64,000 nt of DNA from Bacillus sp. NTK074B (GCF_017303375.1 NZ_JAFKOH010000014.1:1-64000), one strand, 5' to 3'. Positions 1 to 9,389 are shown, numbered from the stretch's first letter. Notes: generated by a model not told the origin, from the sequence alone. Program-made: numbers and translations.

Positions 1-860
1 GTCTACTGCTGTCGTGGTCCAAACAATTTGAAGAGAAGGAACGAAAAGCAGCCTTTCATGTCATTTACCCGGGACAGGCTTCCGTCAGTGACCAGACCCT
101 TTCCGAGTGGTACCGTGCCCTCATTCGTGCCACTCATATTGAGCGCGGTCATCACAGTACCAGCCGTAATAACGCCCTTTTCACCCTTGCAATCGCCAAT
201 TATGCATCTGGACGGCCACTAGAGGCAGCCTATGACGAACTGGACCAGTTTAACAGTAATTTGGAACACCCATTGAAAAAAGGTGAGTTTGAGCGAATCC
301 TTAAGAGTGCCTATTCAGGGAAGTATAAAGGAGCGAAGCGCTCTTATGTGGAAGGGCTGCTTGAACTATGGACGGATGGATCGGCAGCGTTCAAAGGAAA
401 AGAAGGGTGGTATAAGTTTAAGAAACCGCGGGAGGAACGGGTGCGATCTCACTACGATGAAAGAGAAGAAGATATACTAGCGAAACTTGATACGTGTACA
501 AGCCCAGAAAAGCCATTTTTCGAGGGTTCTTTGACGAGGCTTGCTGAAAGATTCAAGATGGCTGTTTCCACGCTTAAGGAGGTTATCAAGCGTTCTGAAA
601 AGATCATCAAGCGAACGATTGGCCGTGGCCGTAATGCTGTCACCATGGTGGCCAGTCGCTCCGTTTTGTTCAAAAGCCTGTTACATGAACGTAAGAAGCG
701 TATTCAGCATGCCCAAATGACCTTTGCAGAGTTACTTCCAACCTCCAATCAGTCTGTCAGTGTGAAGGACATCCCAGATTTTGAAGAGGAATTATTGACC
801 CATGAAGTCGATCTCATTTATCGATCTGGAGCCTCACCTCCGATCAAAATGACTAGTTGA
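1..860 (+). CDS. Inc18-type replication initiator (RepE/RepS/RepR family), 5' truncated by window edge
   Basis: The reading frame is open from base 3, so the N-terminus lies outside the window and 285 residues are visible. The visible part contains a PriCT-1-type segment (RNNALFTLAIANYASG), then EHPLKK..ERILKSAYSGKYKGA, then GWYKFKKPREER. This block order closely matches the C-terminal half of Inc18 initiators such as RepE of pAMbeta1 and RepS of pSM19035. A helix-turn-helix-like segment (LAERFKMAVSTLKEVIKRSEK) precedes GRGRNAVTM. Inc18 Rep proteins open a theta origin located just downstream of their own gene. The ATG at 261 is internal and not the true start. Family assignment is from remembered sequence similarity; confidence is high. 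Confidence 0.85.
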   Translation, partial: LLLSWSKQFEEKERKAAFHVIYPGQASVSDQTLSEWYRALIRATHIERGHHSTSRNNALFTLAIANYASGRPLEAAYDELDQFNSNLEHPLKKGEFERILKSAYSGKYKGAKRSYVEGLLELWTDGSAAFKGKEGWYKFKKPREERVRSHYDEREEDILAKLDTCTSPEKPFFEGSLTRLAERFKMAVSTLKEVIKRSEKIIKRTIGRGRNAVTMVASRSVLFKSLLHERKKRIQHAQMTFAELLPTSNQSVSVKDIPDFEEELLTHEVDLIYRSGASPPIKMTS

Positions 861-1888
861 AATAAATAAGCCAGTCTGCCAATACATATCTATAGTATCC
901 TTCGTCCGAGGTTTAGAATGTTTATGACAGAATACTAGATTAGATGAATTTACTCTTATTTCATTGGCTCTATACTTCTCGTTATATCTTTTCGCTATTT
1001 GTATAGGTGTCACTTACTTTTGAAGATTACAGTTAAATTTAAGAGTAAGAGAAATTATGTGTATTGGTGGCCATGATGTTCAATGCTTGGTCAGTGTCCA
1101 AGTGGTGTTTACGTTAATACTGTATACATAGTTCTTAGACGATTATTAATCAGATTATGGGATAGAATATTATAATTTGGCTGCTTGATCTTGGTGGATG
1201 TTTAGTATTTTAAAGCTTACCAATTAAATGATTAATAAGAGAATAAGGTCGTTTTCCATGTAAGAAGGAGCCATTTAAAATGGAATATTTATGGTAAATT
1301 ACTCACATGGGAAAAATAGGAAGTAGGCATATGGAACGAATTGTCTTTACATTCATAGCCAAACAGATGTACGTATAGTAAACTGTAAATAATTTAAATA
1401 TTCCGTAAATAATAGGGATTTAATTACGTAAATGAAAAGTTAATCAATGTATATTTTATTTGCGGTTTAAAAATGACTTCTAACCCATATATACAAAGGG
1501 CGGATTGGCTCCTGTTGATTTCCGTAAACAGTAGAAGACCTCGCCCTATCAACGTACCTTATGATACGACGAGGTCTTCTACTACTCCAATAAAGCCGGA
1601 GCCAATCCAATGTGTGTTGGGGGGGAGAGTAATTGGAAGTGTATATGATGGAAAGAAGAGGGTTCAAGTGATAAAGCAGAAGGCCAAAAGATAAGTTCGA
1701 GTGAGTAAGTTCTAGTGAAAAAAATCAGTTCAAGATCAAGAAAAGAATTCAATATTAAAGAGTCAAGGAAATGTTCAGAGGAAGAAAGAAAAATAAATCA
1801 ACTAATTAAGAATGATAGGATCAGAGGGTGAAATAAGGTTGTTCATTGGTGTATAAATATTTAATGTGATTTTTATTTATGTAAGGGG
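861..1888. other. Non-coding region downstream of rep; probable replication origin
   Basis: About 1 kb without a credible gene. It is AT-rich and contains the nested inverted repeat at 1502-1608. Short open frames around 1467-1694 occur on both strands across that palindrome and look accidental. In Inc18 plasmids the minimal origin lies immediately downstream of rep, so the first ~100 bases after 860 are the best candidate. No iteron array is visible. This placement is inference from the family. Confidence 0.45.
1502..1608. repeat. Nested long inverted repeat (candidate oriT or origin structure)
   Basis: Outer arms GGATTGGCTCC (1502-1512) and GGAGCCAATCC (1598-1608) are perfect complements. 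Inside them lies a perfect 14-bp inverted repeat AGTAGAAGACCTCG (1530-1543) / CGAGGTCTTCTACT (1570-1583), and inside that a short TATCA/TGATA pair. The element is less GC-poor than its surroundings. It sits ~500 bp upstream of the Replic_Relax gene and ~640 bp downstream of rep, so a nicking site or a single-strand structure used in replication are both plausible. Confidence 0.7.
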
Positions 1889-1894
1889 GTGTTG

Positions 1895-2104
1895 GTGTTC
1901 GCAGGGGTGAGTAAATGGTTGCATGCTTACTTAAGTGTTTTGGTTATTTTATATGGGGCTGTCATCTGGTTGGCTGCTAAACTCTTTCAGTTATTTACGT
2001 TTTTATTTGTGGTATTGTTGTCGTTTTTCATTTATACAATAAGCTTCTACTTTGGTAAACTGCTAAAAGGGAGAGTGATTCCTATATTTGCTAAAAAAGG
2101 ATGA
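1895..2104 (+). CDS. Small integral membrane protein opening the conjugation operon
   Basis: About 69 residues, almost wholly hydrophobic, with two predicted membrane spans (roughly residues 8-28 and 31-53) and a basic C-terminus (KLLKGRVIPIFAKKG). An AAGGGGG run at 1883-1889 supports the GTG at 1895 better than the GTG at 1889, which overlaps it. The stop overlaps the start of the Replic_Relax gene, so the two are probably translationally coupled. I do not recognise a family. Position suggests an accessory membrane factor of the transfer operon. Confidence 0.5.
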   Translation: MFAGVSKWLHAYLSVLVILYGAVIWLAAKLFQLFTFLFVVLLSFFIYTISFYFGKLLKGRVIPIFAKKG

Positions 2105-2904
2105 TGTTTTCGATGTTAAAGTACACTTCATTAAAAGAAAAAGATGTGGAGTATATGACCTTTATTTTAAGGAATGGCATGGTGACGGCGAAGCAGATCA
2201 TGTTGAAATTCAGAGAACCCAATATTCATCGGGTTTATCGTCGGTTAAGAAAATTAGAGGATCGGAAATATGTAAAACATGAAAGAATTGCTCATAAGGT
2301 GGGGGTTTACCTGGGGACGCTTGAAGCCAGGAATTTAACCAATGTGAATGTCACGGTTCCCACTAAAGCGTCGGTTTATACGATGCAGCATGAACTTCTC
2401 ATGACCGATCTCATTCTCTTTTATGAGTTTCAGGCGGAGAAACAAGGGATTGAATTTAAGTACCGAACAGAAAGGGAAATTCGATATTCCATGATCGGGG
2501 AAGGAGATAATCAAAGTAAATTAAGGGCTTATAATGCTAAACGTGACCGGATCCCTGACGCCGTTTTCTTTTTCAAGTCAGCTGAAGGAAAGGTTACCAC
2601 CACTTGGGTGGAGCTCGAGCTCAATAAGAAAGAACGGAAACGATATAACGAAAAGTTCAAGCTTTTTGAAGAGCTGCTGTCAAATGAAAGAGTAGAAGAT
2701 CAGCCTTATTCCTATGACCAAGTGACGTATTTTGCAGATGATGTCAAAATATACAATGTGATTAATGAAGTGAAGCAACGACTGATCAATGCCAATAAAA
2801 TTTCAGTCAGAAAAATCCCTGGAGTCGTTGTAGATGAACGTTGGGAAGAGGTGATGACCAGTGGATCCGATGGCGAAGAGCCAGGAGAACACACAGCAAA
2901 CTGA
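2101..2904 (+). CDS. Replication-relaxation (Replic_Relax) family protein, putative relaxase
   Basis: 267 residues. The N-terminal ~80 residues form a winged-helix-like segment (VEYMTFILRNGMVTAKQIMLKF..NIHRVYRRLRKLEDRKYV). The rest has the acidic and charged pattern of Replic_Relax proteins, including RDRIPDAVFFF and TWVELELNKKERKRYNEKF. Members of this family are found on Gram-positive conjugative plasmids next to coupling-protein genes and are proposed to act at the transfer or replication origin. No other relaxase is visible in the window, so this is the best candidate. It overlaps the coupling-protein gene by 44 bases. ATGs at 2101, 2104 and 2113 are all possible starts. Confidence 0.65.
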   Translation: MMFSMLKYTSLKEKDVEYMTFILRNGMVTAKQIMLKFREPNIHRVYRRLRKLEDRKYVKHERIAHKVGVYLGTLEARNLTNVNVTVPTKASVYTMQHELLMTDLILFYEFQAEKQGIEFKYRTEREIRYSMIGEGDNQSKLRAYNAKRDRIPDAVFFFKSAEGKVTTTWVELELNKKERKRYNEKFKLFEELLSNERVEDQPYSYDQVTYFADDVKIYNVINEVKQRLINANKISVRKIPGVVVDERWEEVMTSGSDGEEPGEHTAN

Positions 2905-4834
2905 AACGGACCAAGTCATAGGGGATATCGTTATTTACGGCTTGATAGGAATTACGGGGATACTGTTTTTTCTCCCGATGCTTGCAGGGATGTTGATTTT
3001 TGCAATTCTTCACCAAATGAAACGGAATTGGCTTCCTTATGGAGCACTGGGAGCGGGGATTGTCATTCTGTTTTGGCAATTTCAAGTCGGGAATATCCTT
3101 ACTTATTTTGGATTGCTTTCTGATATGAATATCCCTTATCTATCAACGGGGATTGAACGACTCTTAAATGAAGGTCGGATCATTGAAGTGACAATATCGT
3201 CGTATATCATGTTAGCGGGACTAGCATTCGTATTCTCATTCGGATTTTTCATCTTTGCGAAGTACTTTTGGAAGAGACGGGTGACAACGAAAGCTGGAGA
3301 AGTACAAAAGCAAAAAGCAGAACAGAAGTACAGATCGTTTCGTAAAAACAGAATAGCGTTTTTGGACAAGAAGCAGCAAAAGTACAGAGAAAAGCCTTCA
3401 AAAGAAGTGTTTGTGGGCTACACGGATTTTAAAGAACGTGTAGCACTTCAATCGAAAGAGTTAAACTATCACATGCTTGCCACCGGTGGTACGGGTACAG
3501 GAAAAACCACCTTAATTGCCTCCATCATGGAATCCGCATTGCAACAGGATAAACCCATTATCTTTGTTGACGGAAAAGGTGAACGGAAATCGATGCTTGA
3601 GTTTAAAGAATTATGTGAAGCATATGGAAGACGCGTTTATTTATTTTCTGAAATGGATGACCTCACATATAACCCCATCAAGAATGGAACTCCAACCGAA
3701 ACAAGAGATAAACTAATGTCGCTCTTTTCTTTTTCATCAGAAGGAGACGGCGCTTATTACACGGATATTGCCTCTCGTTATTTGCAGCTGGTGATCAAAT
3801 TAATCGATGAAGCCAGCATTCCAAGAGAACTCAAAACGATTGCCAGATTAACCAACGTTCAAAATATGAATGCCTTTTTTCAAGAGCACAGTATCGAAAA
3901 GGAAATCGAGGAAGAGGTCGAAACAGAAGTAGAAGAAGTTGTGGTCGGGTCTTCAGAATCCACAGACGATGATTTAAGCGGGTTTTTCGCTCCAGAAGAA
4001 CCAAAGACTGAAAAGGTCAAGAAAACCGTTGTAGAGAAGAGGAGAAAGACCGTTACAACGCTTCAAGAGGGAATGCAGCGCATTAAGAAAATACTGGATG
4101 ATGAATTTACGGAAGAGGTTGTAGAAGGGTGCTTAACCCGGCTGAAAATGCAATTAGGAGAATTATTGGAATCTGATTTGGGTCATTTGTTTGTAGAAAG
4201 TGAGAATGGGATTGACCTTCAGCAGATAACCGATCGCAATGACGTCGTCATTTTCAGTATATCAGGGAGTCGCTATGCCGATTATATTCGGAAAATTGGG
4301 AAAATGATTATCCTTGATGTGAATAGTTTAGTCGCACACAGACAGGCGAAGGGCCGAAAATCTATTTTTGGTGTCTATGACGAGTTTTCTGCTTATGGCG
4401 ATCGAAGGATCGTGGACATTGTGAATAAGTCGCGATCAGCAGGATTTGAATGTATCATTTCCACTCAAACGTTATCGGACATCGACGCCGTTGACCCCAT
4501 CATGACCGAGCAAATCATTGCGAATTGCAACATCCTTGCGACGGGGCGTGTCAATTCCTCCAAGGATGCCGAGCGGATCGCCCAAGTGTTTGGGACGTAT
4601 TCCGACCAGGAAGTGACACAACAGATTCAAAAGAAATACCCGCACTTGAGCTATGAAGCAGACATGGGCACTGTCCGGAATGTGGAACGATTCCGAGCCA
4701 ATCCAAGCGACATTAAAAACCTGCAAATCGGTGAAGTTTTTCTTAATCGAAAAATGGTAGAAGAGGACAGTTTTGAGACGTACTTTCGTCGTGTGTATGT
4801 CCGGAATGCCTTAGATTTAGGAGGGATTAAATGA
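2861..4834 (+). CDS. VirD4/TcpA-like type IV coupling protein (TraG/FtsK-type ATPase)
   Basis: 657 residues. Three hydrophobic segments lie in the first ~140 residues (about 23-48, 60-85 and 105-135). The P-loop ATGGTGTGKTTL is near residue 207 and a Walker B-like segment IFGVYDEFSAYG near residue 500, followed by RSAGFECIISTQTLSDI. Coupling proteins dock the relaxase-DNA complex on the secretion channel and pump DNA. An acidic, low-complexity insert (about residues 347-400, EEEVETEVEE and neighbours) interrupts the ATPase domain and is unusual. GTG start at 2861 preceded by GGGAAGAGG; an ATG at 2870 is also possible. The next gene overlaps by 4 bases. Confidence 0.9.
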   Translation: MDPMAKSQENTQQTETDQVIGDIVIYGLIGITGILFFLPMLAGMLIFAILHQMKRNWLPYGALGAGIVILFWQFQVGNILTYFGLLSDMNIPYLSTGIERLLNEGRIIEVTISSYIMLAGLAFVFSFGFFIFAKYFWKRRVTTKAGEVQKQKAEQKYRSFRKNRIAFLDKKQQKYREKPSKEVFVGYTDFKERVALQSKELNYHMLATGGTGTGKTTLIASIMESALQQDKPIIFVDGKGERKSMLEFKELCEAYGRRVYLFSEMDDLTYNPIKNGTPTETRDKLMSLFSFSSEGDGAYYTDIASRYLQLVIKLIDEASIPRELKTIARLTNVQNMNAFFQEHSIEKEIEEEVETEVEEVVVGSSESTDDDLSGFFAPEEPKTEKVKKTVVEKRRKTVTTLQEGMQRIKKILDDEFTEEVVEGCLTRLKMQLGELLESDLGHLFVESENGIDLQQITDRNDVVIFSISGSRYADYIRKIGKMIILDVNSLVAHRQAKGRKSIFGVYDEFSAYGDRRIVDIVNKSRSAGFECIISTQTLSDIDAVDPIMTEQIIANCNILATGRVNSSKDAERIAQVFGTYSDQEVTQQIQKKYPHLSYEADMGTVRNVERFRANPSDIKNLQIGEVFLNRKMVEEDSFETYFRRVYVRNALDLGGIK

Positions 4835-5859
4835 GCTTTTTTCGTAATGTGACAGGCGGCCTAAAAAAGAATGCCGATAAAGGGCGGAATAAGGTTTTAA
4901 AAGATGAAAGACGTTTGAAGTCCTCTCGTTTCAATGGAAGGATGGTCTTCACCGCGATGTTCTGGATGGTTGTAGCAGGTGTCATCTTCTTCACCTTCCA
5001 GTCATGGGCCCGAACGGGGTTTCTTAACGAAAAAGTGAACGGATACCAGGATCAAGCATCCGCACAGATTGCACGCTTAAATGAAGTGGGTTTTGCCAAT
5101 TCACCTGCAGGTGAAACGTACGCCAATCAATTTATTGATGCGTATATCAATATCCCGAATGATGAAAAAAAGAGAGAAGAACGAACGGAGTCGCTTGAGA
5201 ACTTCCTTGCTGAAGGGTTGAAAGTGGGAGAATTAGAGAATCTTAGTGAGTTTCAAGGAAAACGAGTGTTGAAGAGTGCCAGTTTATATGATGTGAAGAA
5301 TGTAGACGAAGATGCAGCCAGTTATGTGTACCTAATCGAATATGAGCTTTTCAACGTTGTAGAGAAAAAAGAGAAAGAAAAGGTTATGAAAGTAGATGAA
5401 TCGCTTGGGGTGAAAGAACAAATGATCGTTATCCGTCTAGGAACGGACGGAAACTCGTTCAATGTGATCGAACAACCTCATTATCAGGCACTCCCAGCCG
5501 AAACACGAATCGCTGCCGTTCAAGATCGAACGGATGAAGCCAATAAGAATGTAAAAATAGAAGGAGAAATGAAACAGTTTACTACACAGTTTTTCACTTC
5601 CTATACAACGAATTCCATTGAGGAAATGTCTTACTTGATGGAAAACCCTGAAACACTCAAAGATCTTTACGAGTACAAGGGATTAGAGGATTTCGTTGTC
5701 TATGATGGTGAGGAGAAAGGGCAGTACCTGGTGAAAACGATTGTGCTTTTACAGGAGGAGAATACGGGACTACAGACGAAACACCCGTTTACCCTTGTAG
5801 TGGGCAAAGAGAACAATAAATTTTATGTTCACGAGTTCAAACATACTTTAGGAGGATGA
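4831..5859 (+). CDS. conB: Conjugal transfer protein, TcpC/ConB (VirB8-like) family
   Basis: 342 residues: a basic cytoplasmic N-terminus, one membrane span at about 38-60 (VFTAMFWMVVAGVIFFTF), and a soluble extracytoplasmic region of ~280 residues. This layout and several local matches fit TcpC of pCW3 and ConB (YddB) of ICEBs1, whose extracellular part has two NTF2-like folds and scaffolds the transfer channel. Start ATG overlaps the stop of the coupling-protein gene (ATGA). No catalytic residues are expected. Family call is from layout, position and similarity. Confidence 0.8.
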   Translation: MSFFRNVTGGLKKNADKGRNKVLKDERRLKSSRFNGRMVFTAMFWMVVAGVIFFTFQSWARTGFLNEKVNGYQDQASAQIARLNEVGFANSPAGETYANQFIDAYINIPNDEKKREERTESLENFLAEGLKVGELENLSEFQGKRVLKSASLYDVKNVDEDAASYVYLIEYELFNVVEKKEKEKVMKVDESLGVKEQMIVIRLGTDGNSFNVIEQPHYQALPAETRIAAVQDRTDEANKNVKIEGEMKQFTTQFFTSYTTNSIEEMSYLMENPETLKDLYEYKGLEDFVVYDGEEKGQYLVKTIVLLQEENTGLQTKHPFTLVVGKENNKFYVHEFKHTLGG

Positions 5860-5864
5860 TTCAC

Positions 5865-6095
5865 ATGCCAGATATTACAGGTCTTACAGAGTACGCTTCA
5901 GGTCAGGTAGCAGCCGTCTTATTCATCATCATGATCGTCATGATTGTTCGAGCTTTTATCTCGCAGCGATGGGGTCAGTTCTTTTCCAGTTTTATCTTTG
6001 CCGTTCTCTGTTATGTGATCGTGGCCAATCCAGGGGAGTTTGAAAGCCTGGCCAACGCTCTTTGGAATCAAGTCAAAAGTGGTGGTTTGAATTGA
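5865..6095 (+). CDS. TcpD-family small conjugation membrane protein
   Basis: 76 residues with two hydrophobic spans (AAVLFIIMIVMIVRAFI and FSSFIFAVLCYVIVANP). Size and position between the VirB8-like and TcpE genes match TcpD of the pCW3 tcp locus and ConC of ICEBs1. The ATG at 5865 is preferred because GGAGG at 5851-5855 lies 9 bases upstream; the ATG at 5856 abuts this site. The 3' end overlaps the next gene, TTGA fashion. Confidence 0.75.
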   Translation: MPDITGLTEYASGQVAAVLFIIMIVMIVRAFISQRWGQFFSSFIFAVLCYVIVANPGEFESLANALWNQVKSGGLN

Positions 6096-6481
6096 GGTCA
6101 GCAGCCTATAGTTACCGAAAGTTTTTCAAGTACCCGTTAAAAATATGGAAAATAGGAAAAGGGGAGAAATCTCTCGTTTTTTCCAAAGGGATTGAAATCA
6201 GGCAGATCATTGTAGCCGTTTTGATTTTCGGTTTTCTTTTTCTCTTTCGAGGGGAGATCAATCAAGTGTTGCCAACGACGTTGCAGCTAGCCTTTTACGC
6301 TGTTTTACCATGGTTGATGGCTGGCGCCATTTGTAAAAGCCGGTTGGATGGAAAACGTTTGGATCGTTTTTTCATTGGTTATTTCCGTTATCTTTTTACG
6401 AAACGCTTCAGTTACAGCAGTCATAAGCCCGTTTATCAGCCTCAAACGAAGAAAGCACAGTCTTATGAGCGATTCCATTAA
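6092..6481 (+). CDS. conD: TcpE-family conjugal transfer membrane protein (ConD-like)
   Basis: About 129 residues. It begins with the SYRKFFKYP..IWKIGKGEKSLVF pattern typical of TcpE/ConD proteins, followed by two membrane spans (RQIIVAVLIFGFLFLF and LQLAFYAVLPWLMAGAI) and a basic tail. TcpE proteins are essential inner-membrane parts of Gram-positive transfer machines. The TTG at 6092 shares bases with the TGA stop of the upstream gene, so coupled initiation there is likely; a TTG at 6062 would lengthen the protein by ten residues but lacks a better ribosome site. Confidence 0.75.
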   Translation: MRSAAYSYRKFFKYPLKIWKIGKGEKSLVFSKGIEIRQIIVAVLIFGFLFLFRGEINQVLPTTLQLAFYAVLPWLMAGAICKSRLDGKRLDRFFIGYFRYLFTKRFSYSSHKPVYQPQTKKAQSYERFH

Positions 6482-6496
6482 GGTGGTGAATCTCCT

Positions 6497-8947
6497 TTGA
6501 TACAGTTTCCGATTCAATCGTATAAGGAAAATGTGATTTATACACATGAAAACGAAGCCTGGGCCTACTATCGATTACATGAAAGCACCGTAGGTGTGAA
6601 TGATCAAGAGGCGGAAAATCATCTTGTGAACCGTCTTCAACGGATGGCTTGGCAGTTCGCGGCCTTTGAGGAAATCGATTATAAAATCATCCCGATCCCT
6701 GTAGATATCGATAAGCGAATGAGCAGTCTTCAAGGACAATACGAAGGCAAATACGCTGAAACAGGCAGGTACTATGCCGAACGAGCAAAAGATATTCTGC
6801 GGGAAGAAGTGAAAAACGCTGTAGAATATAAGTTTTTTGTTGGTGTGAAATTGAAAAAGCGAGAGCTTGATGACAATCTCATCAGCACATTTTCTTCTTC
6901 TTTTAAGAGCATGAACCGTTACTTACAAAAGCTTGCGGGTTTCGGAGGCGATGAGGTGGATGATGTCACCGTCAATATGTTTAAAGAATCGGAAGAAGAG
7001 GCCTTTACGACCCTTACCAACTATTTAGGGGGATACCGGGTCAAGGAAAAGGAATTACGCTATATCATCCGGCAACAATTTGTCAGGGGTCAGGAACAGC
7101 CAGATGGAGAGGGGAGCGTTTATAGCCTTACAGAAGGGATCCTTGACCCAGGGAAAGCAGGGTATCTGCATATTAAACAGTTAGAAGATGACTCCTGGTG
7201 TGCGTTCCTTCCGGTTTCAGAATTTCCGATTGACTTAAGCTATAAAGCATGGGCGTATTTATTTCAATCCTACGATTTTCCGGTGGAAGTCAATATGCGA
7301 ACGATTTACAAGAAGAAAAAGGATGATGAAAATCAAACCAATACCATTAAAAAGCGTTTTCGAGACCAAGATGCTCAACTCATCGAGGCAAACGAAGACG
7401 ACGACAGCTTAATCAATACAGGGCGTGAGCTGTTACATGACCTGGAAAATCAAATCAAAAATCAAGGGAAACCACTTCTCAGGACGCACGTTCATTTCGT
7501 TGTATATGGTCAAACCAAAGAAGAAGTCAGAAGAAGAGCCAGAAGGCTCAAACTCGATTTCAAGGATCAACAAATCGAAATCGTTCAACCGTTGGCCGAT
7601 CAACTCCTCTTGTTCCATCAATCTTTACCGGCAGCCAAGATTGCGGCGGAGGATTGGGAACAGGTTCTTACACCTGAGTCGTTTGCGGAATCCCTTTTCT
7701 CCCTGACACGCAAAGTGGGGAATACGGTCGGTTTCTATTTAGGGAAAAACATATCCCATGAAGGGGAAAGCGTGGGAAGCTCTCAATCTCTTGTTTTTTA
7801 CCATCCATTCCTTGCTCACTTGGGGTTGAAAGGATCCAAATACTCTTCCCCTCATGTCACCATATCTGGCCCGACAGGAATGGGGAAATCCTATCTGTTA
7901 AAAGATATCTTACTCAATTCGGTTTTCTTTGGGGCGAAGGTTTTAATGACAGACCCCAAGGATGAAGTCGAAAAGAAATTCAAACAGGCACTGACGCCCG
8001 AAATGGAGCAGACGGCGCCCTTCTTCATACAGTTAATCGAAAGCTTTCATTATATCACCCTTTCGAGTGAAAAGAAGGATGCAGGGAAACTTGACCCTCT
8101 TACCTTTCTTGAAGGGGAGGAAGCACAGGACGCAGCCGTCGGGGTCCTGGAGTATCTGTCTGAGCTTCAGTCCAACGAAAGAAATGTAAAAACAGCCATT
8201 TATAAAGGTGTCCGTCACGTGATCCAACAAGAAAACATGCCGGGGCTTTTGAAAGTCGTTCGGTATTTACAGCAATCTGACGATCTGGATGTCAGAAATG
8301 TTGGGGATCTCCTCTATGAAATTGGAACAAACGGGATTGCGAAGTTAATGTTTTCTGAGGGGAACGTCGAAGGCATTAGTCTTAATGAGCAAGTCAATAT
8401 CTTGCAAATTCAAAATTTAAACCTTCCAGACGAGGGAGAAAAGGCAGCCACCCGTGATGAACATATTGCCGTGGCCCTTATGCAGCCATTAGCGAAATTT
8501 GCCACGAAGTTTGCCCGTGATGACTCGGTCGTGAAGCTTACGATATTTGAAGAAGCGTGGATGTTGATGAATACGGGGGCCGGTGATCGATTGATTAATG
8601 AATTGCTGCGTACCGGCCGTTCCTTGCGTTCTGCCGTTTATATCGTTACGCAGTCAACGTATGAGTATAACAAGCCGCAAATCAAAGAAAATATCGGGAC
8701 GAAATTTGCTTTTAAAGCAAAGACGAACGAAGAGGCAGCGAATATCATTGAATTTCTTGGCATGGAAGATAACAAAGCCAACCGGGATATGTTGAAAAAT
8801 CTGACAGAAGGTCAGTGTATCGTGGAAGACATGTACGGGCGTACAGCCAAAATTCAAACAGACGTATTGTTTGATGAATGGATCCAAGCCTTCAATACAA
8901 AGGAAAACGACCGAGGAAGAGCAGAAACGGAGGAGGCGTTCATTTAA
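6497..8947 (+). CDS. conE: VirB4-like conjugation ATPase (ConE/TcpF type)
   Basis: 816 residues. The N-terminal half resembles the VirB4 substrate-interaction region; the C-terminal half is a RecA-like ATPase with Walker A GPTGMGKSY near residue 457 and Walker B LTIFEEAWML near residue 680, then GRSLRSAVYIVTQST. VirB4 proteins power assembly of the transfer channel at the membrane. TTG start at 6497 with AGGTGG ten bases upstream. The stop overlaps the start of the following lipoprotein gene (TAATG). Family assignment is secure. Confidence 0.92.
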   Translation: MIQFPIQSYKENVIYTHENEAWAYYRLHESTVGVNDQEAENHLVNRLQRMAWQFAAFEEIDYKIIPIPVDIDKRMSSLQGQYEGKYAETGRYYAERAKDILREEVKNAVEYKFFVGVKLKKRELDDNLISTFSSSFKSMNRYLQKLAGFGGDEVDDVTVNMFKESEEEAFTTLTNYLGGYRVKEKELRYIIRQQFVRGQEQPDGEGSVYSLTEGILDPGKAGYLHIKQLEDDSWCAFLPVSEFPIDLSYKAWAYLFQSYDFPVEVNMRTIYKKKKDDENQTNTIKKRFRDQDAQLIEANEDDDSLINTGRELLHDLENQIKNQGKPLLRTHVHFVVYGQTKEEVRRRARRLKLDFKDQQIEIVQPLADQLLLFHQSLPAAKIAAEDWEQVLTPESFAESLFSLTRKVGNTVGFYLGKNISHEGESVGSSQSLVFYHPFLAHLGLKGSKYSSPHVTISGPTGMGKSYLLKDILLNSVFFGAKVLMTDPKDEVEKKFKQALTPEMEQTAPFFIQLIESFHYITLSSEKKDAGKLDPLTFLEGEEAQDAAVGVLEYLSELQSNERNVKTAIYKGVRHVIQQENMPGLLKVVRYLQQSDDLDVRNVGDLLYEIGTNGIAKLMFSEGNVEGISLNEQVNILQIQNLNLPDEGEKAATRDEHIAVALMQPLAKFATKFARDDSVVKLTIFEEAWMLMNTGAGDRLINELLRTGRSLRSAVYIVTQSTYEYNKPQIKENIGTKFAFKAKTNEEAANIIEFLGMEDNKANRDMLKNLTEGQCIVEDMYGRTAKIQTDVLFDEWIQAFNTKENDRGRAETEEAFI

Positions 8948-9378
8948 TGAAAAAACTATTCATTTCACTCATTACGTTGATTGCACTATTAGCGGGTTGC
9001 AATCAAGGAGCTTCCCCCGAAGAGATTGCAAAAGTGGCATATGAGTGGGAAAAAGCAAACTATGATCGGGATTATGATAAAGAACAAAAATTAATTTATG
9101 AAGAAGGTTCCTATGAAATACACAAAACTACTAAACAAATCGATTCAGGACTGAAATATGAAGATATACGTTTTGAAATTTACTATGACAAGGAGCTAGA
9201 TCAATACTATGTTTTCCCTGATTTCAAAAATCCAAATGGTACTAATACAGTAAAGGATAATATTGTTTTGCGAAAAAAAGCCGATATTTGGAAAGTAGAT
9301 ACTAGTAAAAGCCTGGACATCAACCGTGATGAAGTGAAAGAGGAGTTTGAACAGGAGGCATGTATTCATTGTGAATAA
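8947..9378 (+). CDS. Conjugation-operon lipoprotein
   Basis: 143 residues with a signal peptide and lipobox (LLAGC; the Cys at about residue 18 would be lipidated). The mature part is short, charged and probably an NTF2-like or cystatin-like fold (PEEIAKVAYEWEKANYDRDYDKEQKLIYEE). The ATG at 8947 overlaps the VirB4 stop and follows a GGAGGAGG site. Its place between VirB4 and VirB6-like genes suggests a surface component of the channel or an exclusion factor; ICEBs1 uses a lipoprotein (YddJ) for exclusion, though sequence homology is not evident to me. Confidence 0.75.
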   Translation: MKKLFISLITLIALLAGCNQGASPEEIAKVAYEWEKANYDRDYDKEQKLIYEEGSYEIHKTTKQIDSGLKYEDIRFEIYYDKELDQYYVFPDFKNPNGTNTVKDNIVLRKKADIWKVDTSKSLDINRDEVKEEFEQEACIHCE

Positions 9379-9389
9379 GGAGGGATGAA

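Noticed and set aside
1467-1694. Overlapping open frames on both strands
   Set aside because: They run through the nested palindrome at 1502-1608 and mirror each other; no ribosome sites.
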